From Hygrophila difformis (Eukaryota; Streptophyta; Magnoliopsida; Lamiales; Acanthaceae): 64,000 bases of DNA. The stretch covers positions 26,726,403 through 26,790,402 of the forward strand of contig JAOANR010000011.1 of NCBI GenBank assembly GCA_030278955.1. Reading direction: 5' to 3'. The notes beneath the pieces are model-generated. The model was not told the origin of the DNA, made no database searches, and saw only the letters and a program-made list of their open reading frames with translations. The translations under genes and the position numbers were made by a program. This document shows positions 1 to 11,142 of the stretch, in pieces; positions within the stretch are counted from its first letter, which is position 1, and each line of letters begins with the position of its first letter.

Positions 1-160
1 TACAAATTAAAATGAGCTAAGTAGGATCTTATTAGATTCGTCTCGTCGTGTAGTTTATAAATATCGAAATTTTAGAATTTTTACTTATACCGAATTTGAG
101 TTATTAGTGGTTTGAAATGTGCATTGGACTGCATGAAATAGGGCAAAAATTAATAATGGA
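1..160. mobile_element. Partial Stowaway-like MITE (cut by window edge)
   Basis: About 150 bp here closely match the right half of the complete Stowaway-like MITE at 13354-13612: both contain the run from tacaa-tt-aa through ttagattcgt and gtgcattg-actgcatgaaa. No inverted terminus is visible, so the copy is truncated by the window edge and its right boundary is uncertain. Confidence 0.5.
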
Positions 161-384
161 CCAATTTAGATTTTTGAAAAAAAAGGACTGATTTGGCCAA
201 AAATATGTAATTATGGCATAATTAGTGGATGGAGGACCGATTGGGACGTAATTAGTATATGTAGCGGACCAATTTGGCCAAAAAATAAAAAAGGACTGAT
301 TTGACTTTTTTGTAAAAATAAAGGACTATATTGGCTTTTTTTCCAATGTTAAAGTATGTGTAAATTAAGAATTTATGTGATGTG
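161..384. other. Gene-free AT-rich tract with imperfect short repeats
   Basis: The motif ggac(c/t)(g/a)atttggcc recurs four or five times on the plus strand between about 155 and 345. It resembles a degenerate repeat-element terminus. No coding potential is seen. Confidence 0.35.
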
Positions 385-392
385 ATTGTAAT

Positions 393-1196
393 CAGAGGCG
401 GACCCAGGATTTTATTTCCGGGGGCCTTCGACTAGAAGCGACACTAACCACTTATGCTATGAAAGAACGACACAAAATGTTTTTAAAAAAATTTATTAAA
501 TTTACATATTGTTCTTAGGTTCTGATCAAAAGAAGCAAAAAGAACTTGCACAAGCAACTATGATTTTAAAATAATGTGATGGTTTGAAACTTTTTTCCCT
601 ATAAACACCATCACACATGTTATAAAGAAAGATTATAGAAACAACTAAATTAAAATATCCATTATATAAATTTGTGCATTGGTTTTTTCAGTTTATCTTT
701 TCAAATGAAGCTGACTAGCATAAACAAATATATTAAATCCCTTCATACAGTATACATAATAATATTTTTAAAGCAATATATATGTATATGAGTTATTTTG
801 TTAGTGTCTATAAATGATAGACATAGTTTCTAAAAAGAAAAATAGAGATGACAAGTAAAAAATACTCATCAACAACAATTAGAGAGAATGACATGTAGGC
901 GATGGCCAAGGAGGAAGAATGGAACATCAAGCACAGCTTAAACTTAGACAGTAGATGAGAAGCAATGTTCAAATTTGAAAGAGAATGGTCAAAATGAGAA
1001 TTAAGTGAGTATTAATGGGTTGGATTGAAAGATTGAGAAATGAGATAATAGAAGTATATTAATGGAATAGGGTGAAAAACTGAAAATTGTTAAAATAATA
1101 ACTAATTAAGCCTAATGAACTACTAATACACTACTAATAGGCTAAAAATTTGGTGGGGCCTGGGCACCCCAAGGCCCCTAACTAAGTCCGCCTCTG
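393..1196. mobile_element. Non-autonomous hAT element, 804 bp, with 8-bp TSD
   Basis: The element starts CAGAGGCGGACCCAGG and ends with the inverted CCTAACTAAGTCCGCCTCTG. It is flanked by perfect 8-bp direct repeats ATTGTAAT (385-392 and 1197-1204), the TSD length of the hAT superfamily. The interior is AT-rich without a transposase frame, so it must be mobilised in trans. Removing it rejoins continuous flanking sequence. Confidence 0.85.
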
Positions 1197-1204
1197 ATTG
1201 TAAT

Positions 1205-1573
1205 CGGTTTGAATTTTTAATTGATTTATTTATGTGTGATGTGATAGTTGTATGTTTGAAAATTTAATAAATTTATTTATTGATGTGATATGATGGAAGT
1301 GAGTTTGTATTTAATTATTTCCTAAAAAGGAAATGAGACAATTGAAGTGGACGGATCAAAAAGGAAAAATGAGACGGAATTAGTGGAACAGGTGGAGTAC
1401 TTACTACGGACAGTTTATTTATTTAATGGGTGAAAGACATGAAAAGACGGGCAAAAAAAAAAAGAAAATCATAATGAAAAAGAAGAGAAATCAAAGCAAA
1501 GTAAAGCAACAAAGAACTCTACCCTCTAACAAACTTCATGCATAACTCATTTCCATGAAGTGCATCTAAGATC
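1205..1573. other. No gene seen
   Basis: AT-rich spacer between the hAT element and the LINE remnant, with a short A-rich run near 1450. Nothing recognisable on either strand. Confidence 0.4.
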
Positions 1574-3170
1574 TCATTTGGAAGAAAGACCCAAATAGTA
1601 AAAGCGGCCGCGTCCTTGGCCGCCTCCGAGCAAGAATATCAGCAACTTGATTGACTCACAATACACATGCTTCAATGAACCACCCAATGCTTTAAGTTTT
1701 GTCCGAATATCCCACACAAGGCGCCAAAATGTATGGTTGTGATCTATATCACCATTCACCAGTGTCACCCCTTCCAAGGTGTCCGAGAACACAGTAACCA
1801 CTTCCACTCCATGCTCACTTACCAACTGCAAGCCCTTCTTCAAACCAAAGGAGTTCGTCCTCCAAAATTCCTCTTTGGCCAAGCTGGCCACCACAAGCGC
1901 TCATGAAGATTCCATCATTCCTTCTAATGACCGCTACTAACCCTGAACGAGTATCCGCATTCATCACACGACCATCCTTATGCAAGACCACGCCTGACCC
2001 TTCCCCATCATTCCAACAAATATAACGGGCTTAGGAACATAAGTGCGAGCCGAAGCTCTCTCTCTCCAAGGCCTGACACAACCAACCTTTCGCTGCCAAC
2101 AAGTTATCCTAAGAGGTATTTTGCCGAGTGAAGATTCCACGATTACAATTACACAAAATGACCCAAAGCATGGCAATGAAAAAATCCTCCCATCGCAGGA
2201 AGACCCATTCCAGCCAACATCTGACTATCTCAACTTGAACATTGAGTTCCGCAAAAGCGCCATGATACCCTGCTTTACCCCATAAAATAGTAGGCTAGTA
2301 GTTGAATTGCACCAAAAGAAAACATGCTTCCAATCTTCAAAACCAACACCACAAAGTTGACATAACGACGATTAGGTAAGCTAGCGAGCAAAGCGAAGAA
2401 CGTTGGTGGGAAGAGCGTCATGCCCCATTAACCAAAGCAAAATGCCAATCTTTTCAGGGATACCCTGTCGCCACATCCACACCCAACCCGTACATGCCTG
2501 CTGCTCCGACGCCAGCCATCGATAGCCAAAGCTAACGACATATCTCCCATGCACGTCCCCTGCCATGGATGATATCCGACACCGACTCTAACAACGGGAC
2601 CAAAGCAGCTTCAATGTCGAGCTTGATCTCATTAGGCAGCCAAGAATATAGCATTTGCAAAAGTCCAAGCTCCATCCCAATGACATCTTTCACCCGAAGA
2701 TTAACATCTTGATAATTAGGGGTGGGAATAAGTCAGGCTACCTGACAGGGGCCTATAGCGTCGCCTATTTTTGGCCTGGCCTAGCCTCAAATAATTTTAA
2801 AGGCCTATTTAGGTAAATAGACATATGCCAGGCCTTATGAAAAGCCTATTAAGCCTAATAGACCGGCCTTTTTAATTTTTTTAATATAAATTTAATAATT
2901 TATTAATTATATCATGTATTATTCATTCAATATTTAAATATATATTTTTATAAAATTTAAAAAATTATTAAATAGGCTTTATATAGGCTTATAGCCCGGC
3001 CTATTACAAAACCAAAATAGACCTAGGCCGTTCAAAGCCAAGCCTGGCCTATTCCCACCCTTAGTGATAATGAACAAAGGGAACTTGAAGCAATTACCAC
3101 TCACCCTGGTCACCAGGGCGCATACCAAAATGAGCAATCTTCACGACCCAGCCGAACCCCATATCCCTTC
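1574..3170 (-). pseudogene. Dead LINE (non-LTR retrotransposon), ORF2 C-terminal part
   Basis: Reading right to left, a zf-RVT (reverse-transcriptase zinc-binding) domain lies at about 2566-2381, with the typical pattern W.W....P.KI...LWL..H..LPTN..R. It is followed at about 1993-1574 by an RNase H domain, starting DGEGSGVVLHKDGRV and ending near WDIRTKLKALGG. These are the last two domains of plant LINE ORF2 proteins. Frames change between blocks and the EN and RT domains are absent, so the copy is 5'-truncated and decayed. It is split by the hAT MITE at 2717-3063, and further LINE-like sequence appears to continue to about 3170. Confidence 0.7.
2717..3063. mobile_element. hAT MITE, 347 bp, inside the LINE remnant
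   Basis: The termini are TAGGGGTGGGAATA and, inverted, TAAGGGTGGGAATAGGCC. The flanking 8-mers TTGATAAT (2709-2716) and GTGATAAT (3064-3071) match at 7 of 8 positions, as expected for an ageing hAT duplication. There is no coding capacity. It is younger than the LINE it interrupts. Confidence 0.75.
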
Positions 3171-4517
3171 TTAAACACGTTTATATAGTGTATTTTCTTT
3201 CTTAATATTTGTTATTTAATTTTTGACACTGTTCCTCATGTAATTTTCATCTTTTTTTTTCTAAAATTAAAGTTATAAGAAATTATAGTCAAGATTTCGA
3301 ATTTGTCTAATATTGTAGATTTAAAATATTTTTAAAATAATATTTACTTAATAATTGTTAAAATATGTATTTGATTGTATGAGAAGTGGGATTGGAACAT
3401 ATTGACATGCCCAAGCTAATATATAAAACCCTGTGTGCGTTGTTTGAGCATAGTCTCAACAACCTGCAGACAATAACCAGAGGCAGACACAAAACAGAGT
3501 GCAGAAATAAACATAAGAACACCAATAATTTGATTACCCAGTTCGATCAATTAATCTACGTCTGGGGCTCCAAGCCAGATTTTCACTAGATTCCCACAAA
3601 TAGGTTGAATGCACATCAACACACTTAATACATCCCTTCCATTCTAGTGAACTTCTCTATCCAATCAACTAGACTAGAGAAACACAAGGGAGCCTCAACC
3701 TTATCTACCCAAATGCAATCAATTAACTAGAGATGCTAAAGTGGTGTTTGTGAAACCTAGCTACTATACAGATTAAGCACGATGGTGTAATACACCCAAT
3801 CTAAGCACAAGTTGTATTTACTAGAGATATGCCAAGAAATGCATAAACACAAACTCAAAAAATCCCCATGGAAATACAGCAGGCAGAACAACGAGAATTA
3901 TACCAGCTGTAGGATAGTTGTTGCTGCCTTCTGTGAACAACGAACTGGGGGGATTTTCTCCTTCAGCTCCCCTTACTCCATAATTGCAGCTTAGAACCTT
4001 CAAATGCTCTGTAAACCAAATTGTAATGCGGCAGGGAGTCACTCACAGATCTCAAGGACGAAATCAGGTATTTATATGTGTTTTAGGCCCATCCAAAAAT
4101 CCCTAAAAGCCTGCTAAGGGAAATTGTCATGTCACTGTACTATTCTGTACTTTCCAATGTTATGACTATTTGGCCCGATCATCTCCACAAACTAGAAATG
4201 TACCTAACACATATCTTTAAAAAATAAAGGTATATTTTTATCCATTAAAAATGTATAGTATGTTAGGAGGCCGTTATATTCACACGAAAAAAAATAAAAA
4301 ATTAAGGGTACCCATACATATAAAATGCCAATGATGCTTGTTGCGGATACCAACTCACATGTTGAAGGCATGCATGGTTAAGTAGCTGAAACATACGTTA
4401 AAAGGCACACTACTAGCAACATTTTGATGTTACGAGCACCCATAATTTCTTCATCTTCCTTGTGTTAAACCTTAACCCGTCAATAGGTTTTTTGGGTTAC
4501 ATGTAAATATCGCCGGG
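3171..4517. other. Unassigned intergenic sequence
   Basis: No gene or complete element is recognised. The stretch 3400-4040 is less AT-biased and includes an open minus-strand frame of 73 codons (3821-4042) with no recognised domain. It may be decayed retrotransposon sequence, but no termini or TSDs were found. Confidence 0.3.
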
Positions 4518-4887
4518 TGTTATAGAAATAATGATATATATATATATGTGAGTATAAATTATATGTGTAATAATATGTTTGTTGTGTATATATATAAGCT
4601 TGAGCTTAGGAGTGGTAATGACTATAACTATCTTAAGAAAACAATAATGAACAAAAGAGCAAAGGTAGAGAAAATAGCAAGATGAGGAGATTGTATTAAT
4701 TTCTATATCATCTCAATGAACAAACTCATCTATTTATAGGCAAATATAATCCACCTTGTATTACATTAAGAGCCACCTTGTATGACATTAAGAGCCACCT
4801 TAAATGACATTAATAGCCACCATATTTTACTCTCTCATCATAGCAAGACATTCAATATGCATGTTTTTAATGCATGTATCTAGAACA
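4518..4887 (-). repeat. Copia 3' LTR
   Basis: 370 bp, direct repeat of 9577-9948 with one substitution and a two-base microsatellite difference. In element sense it starts TGTTCTAG and ends CTATAACA. Confidence 0.95.
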
Positions 4888-5020
4888 CTCCCCTTGAATG
4901 TCTTGAATACAAAGAATATGCCTCGTTAAAACCTTACTTGGAAAAAACCCTATGGGAAAAAATCCAAGTTAGGAAAAAGAGTACATGATTCTTGTATTTT
5001 TACTTCTCCCCCTGATCAAA
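4888..5020 (-). promoter_or_regulatory. Copia polypurine tracts
   Basis: On the minus strand the tract TCAAGGGGAG (4888-4897) directly abuts the 3' LTR. A second purine tract, TGATCAGGGGGAGAAG, lies at 5005-5020, just past the pol stop codon. The abutting tract is the expected primer for plus-strand DNA synthesis. Confidence 0.7.
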
Positions 5021-5023
5021 GCA

Positions 5024-8000
5024 TCAGTTGAGGTTCTTTAGTTGGCGCATCCCGATACTTTTCACCAACTTTTCGAATGTTGCTGTTGGTAGTGCCTTGG
5101 TAAATAAATCCGCAAGATTATCAGCTGAACGGATTTGCTGCACATCTATTTCACCATTTTTCTGTAAATCATGAGTGAAGAAAAATTTTGGTGAAATGTG
5201 TTTCGTTCTATCTCCTTTAATATACCCTCCCTTCAATTGTGCTATACAAGCTGCATTGTCTTCATATAAAACTGTTGAGGATATTTTTTCTTCAGTAGCC
5301 ATGCCACAATTTTTCAATATATGGTGCATCAAAGATCGCAACCATACACATTCTCGACTGGCTTCATGGATTGCTAAAATTTCAGCATGATTTGACGAAG
5401 TAGCAGTCAAAGTCTGCTTCATTGATCTCCATGAAATTGCAGTACCACCACATGTAAAAACATAGCCAGTTTGAGATTTGGCTTTATGTGGATCTGATAA
5501 ATATCCGGCATCAGCAAAGCCGATTATTTCATGTCGAGAATTATTTGGGTAAAATAACCCAAGATCAATAGTTCCTTGGAGATAGCGAAATATATGTTTA
5601 ATTCCATTCCAATGTCGTTTTGTAGGAGATGAACTGAATCTTGCTAATAAATTTACTGCAAATGATATATCTGGTCTAGTGCAGTTTGCGAGATACATTA
5701 AAGCACCTATGGCACTTAAATATGGGACCTCTGGTTCAAGAATTTGTTCACCTTCCTCTTGTGGTCTAAACGGATCCTTTTTTATATCAAGTGATCTTAC
5801 GACCATTGGAGTACTCAATGGATGTGATTTATCCATATAAAATCGCTTTAATACTCTCTGAGTATAAGCTGTCTGATGAACAAAAGTTCCATCATTTAAA
5901 TATTCAATTTGCAGACCAAGGCATGATTTGGTTTTACCAAAATCTTTAATTTCAAACTCCTTTTTCAGGTATTCAACAGCATTTTGAAGCTCCTCTGGAG
6001 TTCCAATCAAGTTGAGATCATCAACATAAACTGCAATAATTACAAACCCTTGTCCATTTTTCTTAATGAAAATACATGGACAAATTGGGTCATTTGTATA
6101 ACCCTCTTGTATCAATGACTCACTGAGTCGGTTATACCACATTCGCCCGGACTGTTTCAGTCCATATAGGGATTTTTGTAATTTAATGGAATACATATGT
6201 CTAGGATTTGATTCATATGTCTCTGACATTTTTAATCCTTCTGGGACCTTCATATAGATATCTGTATCTAAATTTCCATATAGATACGCAGTAATAACAT
6301 CCATTAATCTCATTTCAAGATTTTGATGGACCGCTAAACTGATAAGATATCTAAATGTTATTCCATCCATTACGGGGGAATATGTTTCATCATAATCAAA
6401 TCCGGGTCTCTGTGAAAACCCTTGGGCGACTAATCTCGCTTTGTATCTGACAATTTCATTTTTGTCATTTCTTTTTCTTACAAAAACCCATCTGTATCCA
6501 ACTGGCTTTATATTTTCTGGTGTTTTGACAATCGGTCCAAACACATTTCGTCTAGCCAGGGAATCCAATTCAGATTGGATTGCATCTTTCCATTTTGGCC
6601 AATCTTTTCTTTTCCGACATTCATCAACCGAATTTGGTTCATGATCCTCGTCATCATTTATGATGTCAAGTGCTATGTGGTACGAGAATACATTATCTAT
6701 GATAATTGCATCTCGATTCCAAACATTTCTGCTTGTGACAAAATTGATTGATATTTCATTATTTTCAAGTTCATTCTCCTCTGGAGCTGCAAGTTCCTGC
6801 TCATCTGGAGCTATTTGCTCTTCAAGAGCGTCTTTTTCCTCTGGAATATTTTCTGTAATTTTGTCACTTTCAATGATTTGTGATCCTCTTTTCTTTCGAG
6901 GATTTTTATTTTTGGAACCTGGTGGTCTACCACGCTTTAAGCGTGCAGTAGATTCATCTTTGGCACTTGTAATTGGTCCCTCTGGGACATTAATTTTGAT
7001 TGGAACATTTGCTGCCGGTATATGAGATTTAGTTACTCTTTTAGAGTCGCATAATGCATCCGGCAATTGATTTGCAATACTCTGCAAATGTACAATTCTT
7101 TGTACTTCTAGTTCACAATCATTTGTACGAGGATCGAAGAAATCTAATGGTGTTTTCCAGTTGATTTCTTTTTCTTTCTTTGGTTGATTTCTATCTCCCC
7201 CTAATGTCGGGAAATGAGATTCGTCAAAATGACAATCTTTGAATTTCGCAGTAAATAAATCACCAGTTAATGGTTCGAGATATCGAATAATCGATGTTGA
7301 TTCATACCCGACATATATTCCCAATCTACGTTGGGGACCCATCTTTGTGCGCTGAGGTGGTGCAATCGGGACATACACAGCGCAACCAAATATTCTGAGA
7401 TGGGATATATTGGGTTCATGCCCAAATGTTAATTGTATAGGGGAGTATTCATGATAATGTGTCGGCCTTAACCGCACCAATTTTGCTGCATGTAATATTG
7501 CATGCCCCCAAGCTGTCAATGGCAATCCAGATCTCATTAATAATGGTCTGGCAATTAATTGTAAACGCTTTATAAGCGATTCAGCAAGTCCATTCTGTGT
7601 ATGGACATGAGCAACAGGATGTTCAACTGTTATGCCAATTGACATGCAGTAGTCATCAAACCTCTGGGATGAATATTCACCAGCATTATCCAATCGGATA
7701 TTTTTTATTGTATAATCAGGGAACTGTGCTCGTAATTTAATAATTTGAGCAAGTAATTTTGCAAACGCATGGTTACGAGATGATAATAATGATACATTGG
7801 ACCATTGTGTTGATGCATCAATTAGCACCATAAAATATTTAAATGGTCCACATGGTGGATCTATAGGTCCACATATATCACCCTGAATTCTTTCAAGAAA
7901 ACTGGGGCTTTCAGTTCCCACTTTCGTTGGTGAATGTGTGGAAATCAATTTTCCTTGGGAGCAAGCAACACATATATAATCATTATGTTGCAGCAACTTT

Positions 8001-8728
8001 TGTCCCTTTAATGAATGGCCATGACTATTTGTAATAATTCGCCTCATCATTGTAGAGCCAGGATGGCCTAGGCGATCATGCCATATCATATATTCATCAT
8101 TAAGCATATGGCTTCCAATAGACTTCTGGCCTATTTTGGGATGATATATATTAGTGGGACTCTGGCCATTAATAAACCTCTGGTTTATTTGGGGAATATT
8201 AGACCTGTGGTCTAAGTGATAATTTTCAATTGTATTTATCTTTGAAAAATACAATCCAGAAGACAGAGCTGGTAATTTTTCCAATATATATTTCTTACCA
8301 TGTGTGGTATTTGTAATTAATAAATATTCGACATTCTCTGAAGTCGATGTCTCGAGATGATACCCATTTTCTCGGATATCTTTAAAACTTAATAAATTTC
8401 TTCGAGACTTGGGAGATAGGAGTGCATTTTTCACAATTAATTTTGTTCCCTTTGGGAAAATAAGGTTGGCTGTGCCAATTCCTTGTATAATATTTGCACT
8501 ACCACATATTGTGTTTATATTTGTATCTCCCATTTTTAAATTTGAAAAATACCTTATGTCTTTTAGTATTGTGTGCGTTGAATCACTATCAATAAGACAT
8601 ATATTATCACTTTTAAAATTCCCCATTTTGCTGGAATTAAAACAAGATATAATTAATATTAAAACAAGATTAAATATAAGTGAAACAACACAATGCATAA
8701 TAATATAGCAGAAAATAAAAAAATTCAA
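5024..8728 (-). CDS. pol: Copia Pol polyprotein (protease, integrase, RT, RNase H)
   Basis: An uninterrupted 1234-codon frame. The N-terminal end holds a protease-like CLIDSDSTH in place of the usual DSG motif, so protease activity is doubtful. Next come the integrase zinc motif (WHDRLGHPG near residue 218 and a CVAC pair), the integrase catalytic core (QGDICGP near 284, RLDNAGEY, NGLAES), reverse transcriptase (YRWVFVRKRN, LYGLKQSGRMWYNRL, YVDD near 900) and Copia-type RNase H (SSNHAEILAIHEASRE, LADLFTKALP). Domain order is that of Ty1/Copia. The first 34 residues are hydrophobic and atypical; a more natural start is the in-frame Met at 8626. It makes, processes and integrates element cDNA in virus-like particles. 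No stop or frameshift is seen. Confidence 0.93.
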   Translation of the reverse strand: MNFFIFCYIIMHCVVSLIFNLVLILIISCFNSSKMGNFKSDNICLIDSDSTHTILKDIRYFSNLKMGDTNINTICGSANIIQGIGTANLIFPKGTKLIVKNALLSPKSRRNLLSFKDIRENGYHLETSTSENVEYLLITNTTHGKKYILEKLPALSSGLYFSKINTIENYHLDHRSNIPQINQRFINGQSPTNIYHPKIGQKSIGSHMLNDEYMIWHDRLGHPGSTMMRRIITNSHGHSLKGQKLLQHNDYICVACSQGKLISTHSPTKVGTESPSFLERIQGDICGPIDPPCGPFKYFMVLIDASTQWSNVSLLSSRNHAFAKLLAQIIKLRAQFPDYTIKNIRLDNAGEYSSQRFDDYCMSIGITVEHPVAHVHTQNGLAESLIKRLQLIARPLLMRSGLPLTAWGHAILHAAKLVRLRPTHYHEYSPIQLTFGHEPNISHLRIFGCAVYVPIAPPQRTKMGPQRRLGIYVGYESTSIIRYLEPLTGDLFTAKFKDCHFDESHFPTLGGDRNQPKKEKEINWKTPLDFFDPRTNDCELEVQRIVHLQSIANQLPDALCDSKRVTKSHIPAANVPIKINVPEGPITSAKDESTARLKRGRPPGSKNKNPRKKRGSQIIESDKITENIPEEKDALEEQIAPDEQELAAPEENELENNEISINFVTSRNVWNRDAIIIDNVFSYHIALDIINDDEDHEPNSVDECRKRKDWPKWKDAIQSELDSLARRNVFGPIVKTPENIKPVGYRWVFVRKRNDKNEIVRYKARLVAQGFSQRPGFDYDETYSPVMDGITFRYLISLAVHQNLEMRLMDVITAYLYGNLDTDIYMKVPEGLKMSETYESNPRHMYSIKLQKSLYGLKQSGRMWYNRLSESLIQEGYTNDPICPCIFIKKNGQGFVIIAVYVDDLNLIGTPEELQNAVEYLKKEFEIKDFGKTKSCLGLQIEYLNDGTFVHQTAYTQRVLKRFYMDKSHPLSTPMVVRSLDIKKDPFRPQEEGEQILEPEVPYLSAIGALMYLANCTRPDISFAVNLLARFSSSPTKRHWNGIKHIFRYLQGTIDLGLFYPNNSRHEIIGFADAGYLSDPHKAKSQTGYVFTCGGTAISWRSMKQTLTATSSNHAEILAIHEASRECVWLRSLMHHILKNCGMATEEKISSTVLYEDNAACIAQLKGGYIKGDRTKHISPKFFFTHDLQKNGEIDVQQIRSADNLADLFTKALPTATFEKLVKSIGMRQLKNLN

Positions 8729-9576
8729 AGCGTAATAAAAACAATATAATAAAATGTAATGCAGTATTTAAATAATATTGTATCATTGAAGAAATTTGTA
8801 TATCTTTCTATGATATATTTAGCATATCAATTCATTAGTCGTACGACAAATTATGGGACTATGTCCTCCTGCCATATTGATAGCATTTTTCTTCAATTGC
8901 TTCGCCTTTTAGAGGCACAATTTCTGGCAATTATTTTGCCATTTAAGAATCTGACTCTCTCAGTACACACCAAACTAAAGATCCACGAAATCTGTTGGTA
9001 TAACCGAACTAAGATTTATGGACTCTGTTGGTATTAATGTCATTTTTATTAATATATTGTCATATATCTCAATCGTGACATTATTTTGAACATGACTGAT
9101 TTATATCATTTACAGACTTATAGTCTTGCAGTCATTATGATGCCTCGCATTTGGGATTTCAGCCAAAAATCTTTATTTTACAAAGAGCTGCCATTTGCCC
9201 CCACATTAAGGGAACTGTCACTATCTCTTATCAAAAATAAGAATTGGCAAAATGCTTATTTCCCATATATAGACCAATATGATCTTTTGACCGTTTTGTT
9301 TTTCTAGGTCTTGGCCTGTTGCCGTATTTTTTTTTTTTTTTTTTTTTTTGCGGTCTAGGCCTGTGGCCGTATTTTCTTTTATAATGGTCTTTTCTAGACC
9401 CATTGTTTCCAAATAAATCTTAATATCCATATTTCAAGATAAATAATTATCTCCAGATACCATCAGTGGTCTGAAATCCTGCTTTGTCAAGTTAGCCATA
9501 ATAGAATTATTGAAATACAAAATATTACCTCAAAGAAATTCCGGCAGAGCTCCGTTCGTAGCTCGTGCTGATAACG
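8729..9576 (-). pseudogene. Degenerate Copia gag / leader region
   Basis: A Copia gag of roughly 350-400 codons would be expected between the 5' LTR and pol, but only 848 bp without a long minus-strand frame are present. Around 8830-8895 a decayed CCHC zinc knuckle can be read, KCYQYG followed after a frame change by GGHSPIICRTTNEL. The second cysteine is replaced by tyrosine, and stops follow. A poly-T run at 9330-9349 lies further upstream. gag has therefore been largely deleted and no functional nucleocapsid can be made from this copy. Confidence 0.6.
9560..9576 (-). promoter_or_regulatory. Copia putative primer binding site
   Basis: Directly inside the 5' LTR the minus strand reads CGTTATCAGCACGAGC. 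This occupies the tRNA primer site and shares the TATCAG core of initiator-Met sites, but the full match is not canonical, so the primer tRNA is left open. Confidence 0.5.
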
Positions 9577-9948
9577 TGTTATAGAAATAATGATATATAT
9601 ATATATATGTGAGTATAAATTATATGTGTAATAATATGTTTGTTGTGTATATATATAAGCTTGAGCTTAGGAGTGGTAATGACTATAACTATCTTAAGAA
9701 AACAATAATGAACAAAAGAGCAAAGGTAGAGAAAATAGCAAGATGAGGAGATTGTATTAATTTCTATATCATCTCAATGAACAAACTCATCTATTTATAG
9801 GCAAATATAATCCACCTTGTATTACATTAAGAGCCACCTTGTATGACATTAAGAGCCACCTTATATGACATTAATAGCCACCATATTTTACTCTCTCATC
9901 ATAGCAAGACATTCAATATGCATGTTTTTAATGCATGTATCTAGAACA
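9577..9948 (-). repeat. Copia 5' LTR with TATA box
   Basis: 372 bp, near-identical to 4518-4887. A TATAAATA box on the minus strand (9799-9792, within CCTATAAATAGATGAG) is a good candidate core promoter for the element transcript. Confidence 0.93.
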
Positions 9949-10769
9949 CCAGGAACATTATCGATCCACCACAATGCATTAATCCAGGGCCACATATGAT
10001 AAATCACATATACAAAATATTGTCAGTAAAACAAATCGCTATAATATTTGTATCCTTACGTGGAAAGCACTTTGCCATAAGTTACCACAATCAGCTGTCA
10101 TCTATTATCTCGGTACCTAAAACAAGCTTAAGCTTAATTATTAAAATAATACAGATAAAATCATTCATTCCCAAAATGGTACATAGTCGCTTGTTCAATA
10201 GGAGACTGATAAAAATAAATATTTTGTTGCGCGATCGCCTGTTCAACAGGCGATCAAAGTTAAAAAAAAAAAGAATAAATTTAAATAAAGTACTCGCCTG
10301 TTCAACAGACGATTAAATAAAAAAAAGTGAACAGTGTAACTCGCATGTTGAACAGGGGAGTTAGTTTGAACGGGCGATTTAACACTGTTCGTGTAGGGTT
10401 CCAGTGATTCCTAAACTTTACAATATAAAGACAGAAGAACTGGGAGATTAAAACTGAGGATGAGGGTACTGCACATAAAAGCTAAAGCTAAATTAATTCA
10501 CATGCTGGCAATGAAACAAAGCGATCGCACAATAATTTTGTTTCAGTCGCCTGTTGAACAAACGACTATCTACCATTTTGGAAATGTACAATTTTATCTG
10601 TATTATTTTTTTGGAGAGCTTTTTTATTTTCTTGGAGAGCTATCTGTATTATTTTAATAATTAAGCGTTTAAACAGCTTAAGATTGCAGGGAATGTACAA
10701 ACTTCTTCCATGCAGGTTCAATGGAATGAATGATAGACAATGGTTACCTGTTAAATGGGATAGTGGAGA
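9949..10769. other. Gene-free stretch with a cluster of palindromes
   Basis: No gene is recognised. Between about 10186 and 10573 at least four imperfect palindromes share the core GTTCAAC or GTTGAAC and the word TCGCCTG. The best, GATCGCCTGTTCAACAGGCGATC, forms a 10-bp stem with a TCA loop. Others close with AGTC/GACT, AACTC/GAGTT and AGTCG/CGACT. Function is unknown. Confidence 0.55.
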
Positions 10770-11142
10770 ACTAAAACTTCCATATATTCTTTGCTGATGA
10801 CATCTTGCTTTTTGGTAAAGCTTCCACAGATCAAGTAGAGACTATTAAAAGGATCCTGGATCAATTTAGCAACATGTCTGGACTTGCAGTGAGTATTCAA
10901 AAATTAGAATACTCTTTGGGAAGATAGTGTCTTCATCCACTAGGGCGAACATCGAAAATATTCTTGGCTTCTGCTATGCAAACAACCTGGGTACATATTT
11001 GGGTATTCCAACAGTTATGGGCTGTCGGGCCGATCCTACTTTGGCTTCCTTTTGGATAAAATGTCTTCCAAATTGAGTGGATGGGCGAGAAAAGACCTAA
11101 CCCTTGCAGGGAGGACAACACTTATCAAATAAGTATTACAAT
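10770..11142 (+). pseudogene. LINE reverse-transcriptase fragment
   Basis: The frame reads KLPYIFFADDILLFGKAS then LDQFSNMSGLAVS, the FADD catalytic box and following helix typical of plant LINE RTs. After a frame break come LGTYLGIPTVMG and SKLSGWARKDLTLAGRTTL, the thumb region. A stop follows LIK. Only this RT segment survives. Its far end is interrupted by the CACTA MITE, with the word continuing after 11481 no longer recognisable as coding. Confidence 0.75.

Larger units (their letters stand above)
4518..9948 (-). mobile_element. Young Ty1/Copia LTR retrotransposon with intact pol and degenerate gag
   Basis: The LTRs at 4518-4887 (370 bp) and 9577-9948 (372 bp) differ by one substitution plus one TA dinucleotide in a microsatellite, so insertion was recent. 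In element sense the LTRs run TGTTCTAG to CTATAACA. The flanking 5-mers are CCGGG and CCAGG (4 of 5). In minus-strand order: 5' LTR, putative primer site, degenerate gag region, pol frame, polypurine tracts, 3' LTR. Integrase before reverse transcriptase defines Copia. It probably depends on gag supplied in trans. Confidence 0.95.

Noticed and set aside
6660..7025. Plus-strand frames within the Copia pol gene
   Set aside because: Shadows of the minus-strand polyprotein.
8759..9307. Plus-strand frames in the Copia leader as possible antisense genes
   Set aside because: They are short, AT-driven and without domains. The minus strand shows the gag knuckle remnant instead.
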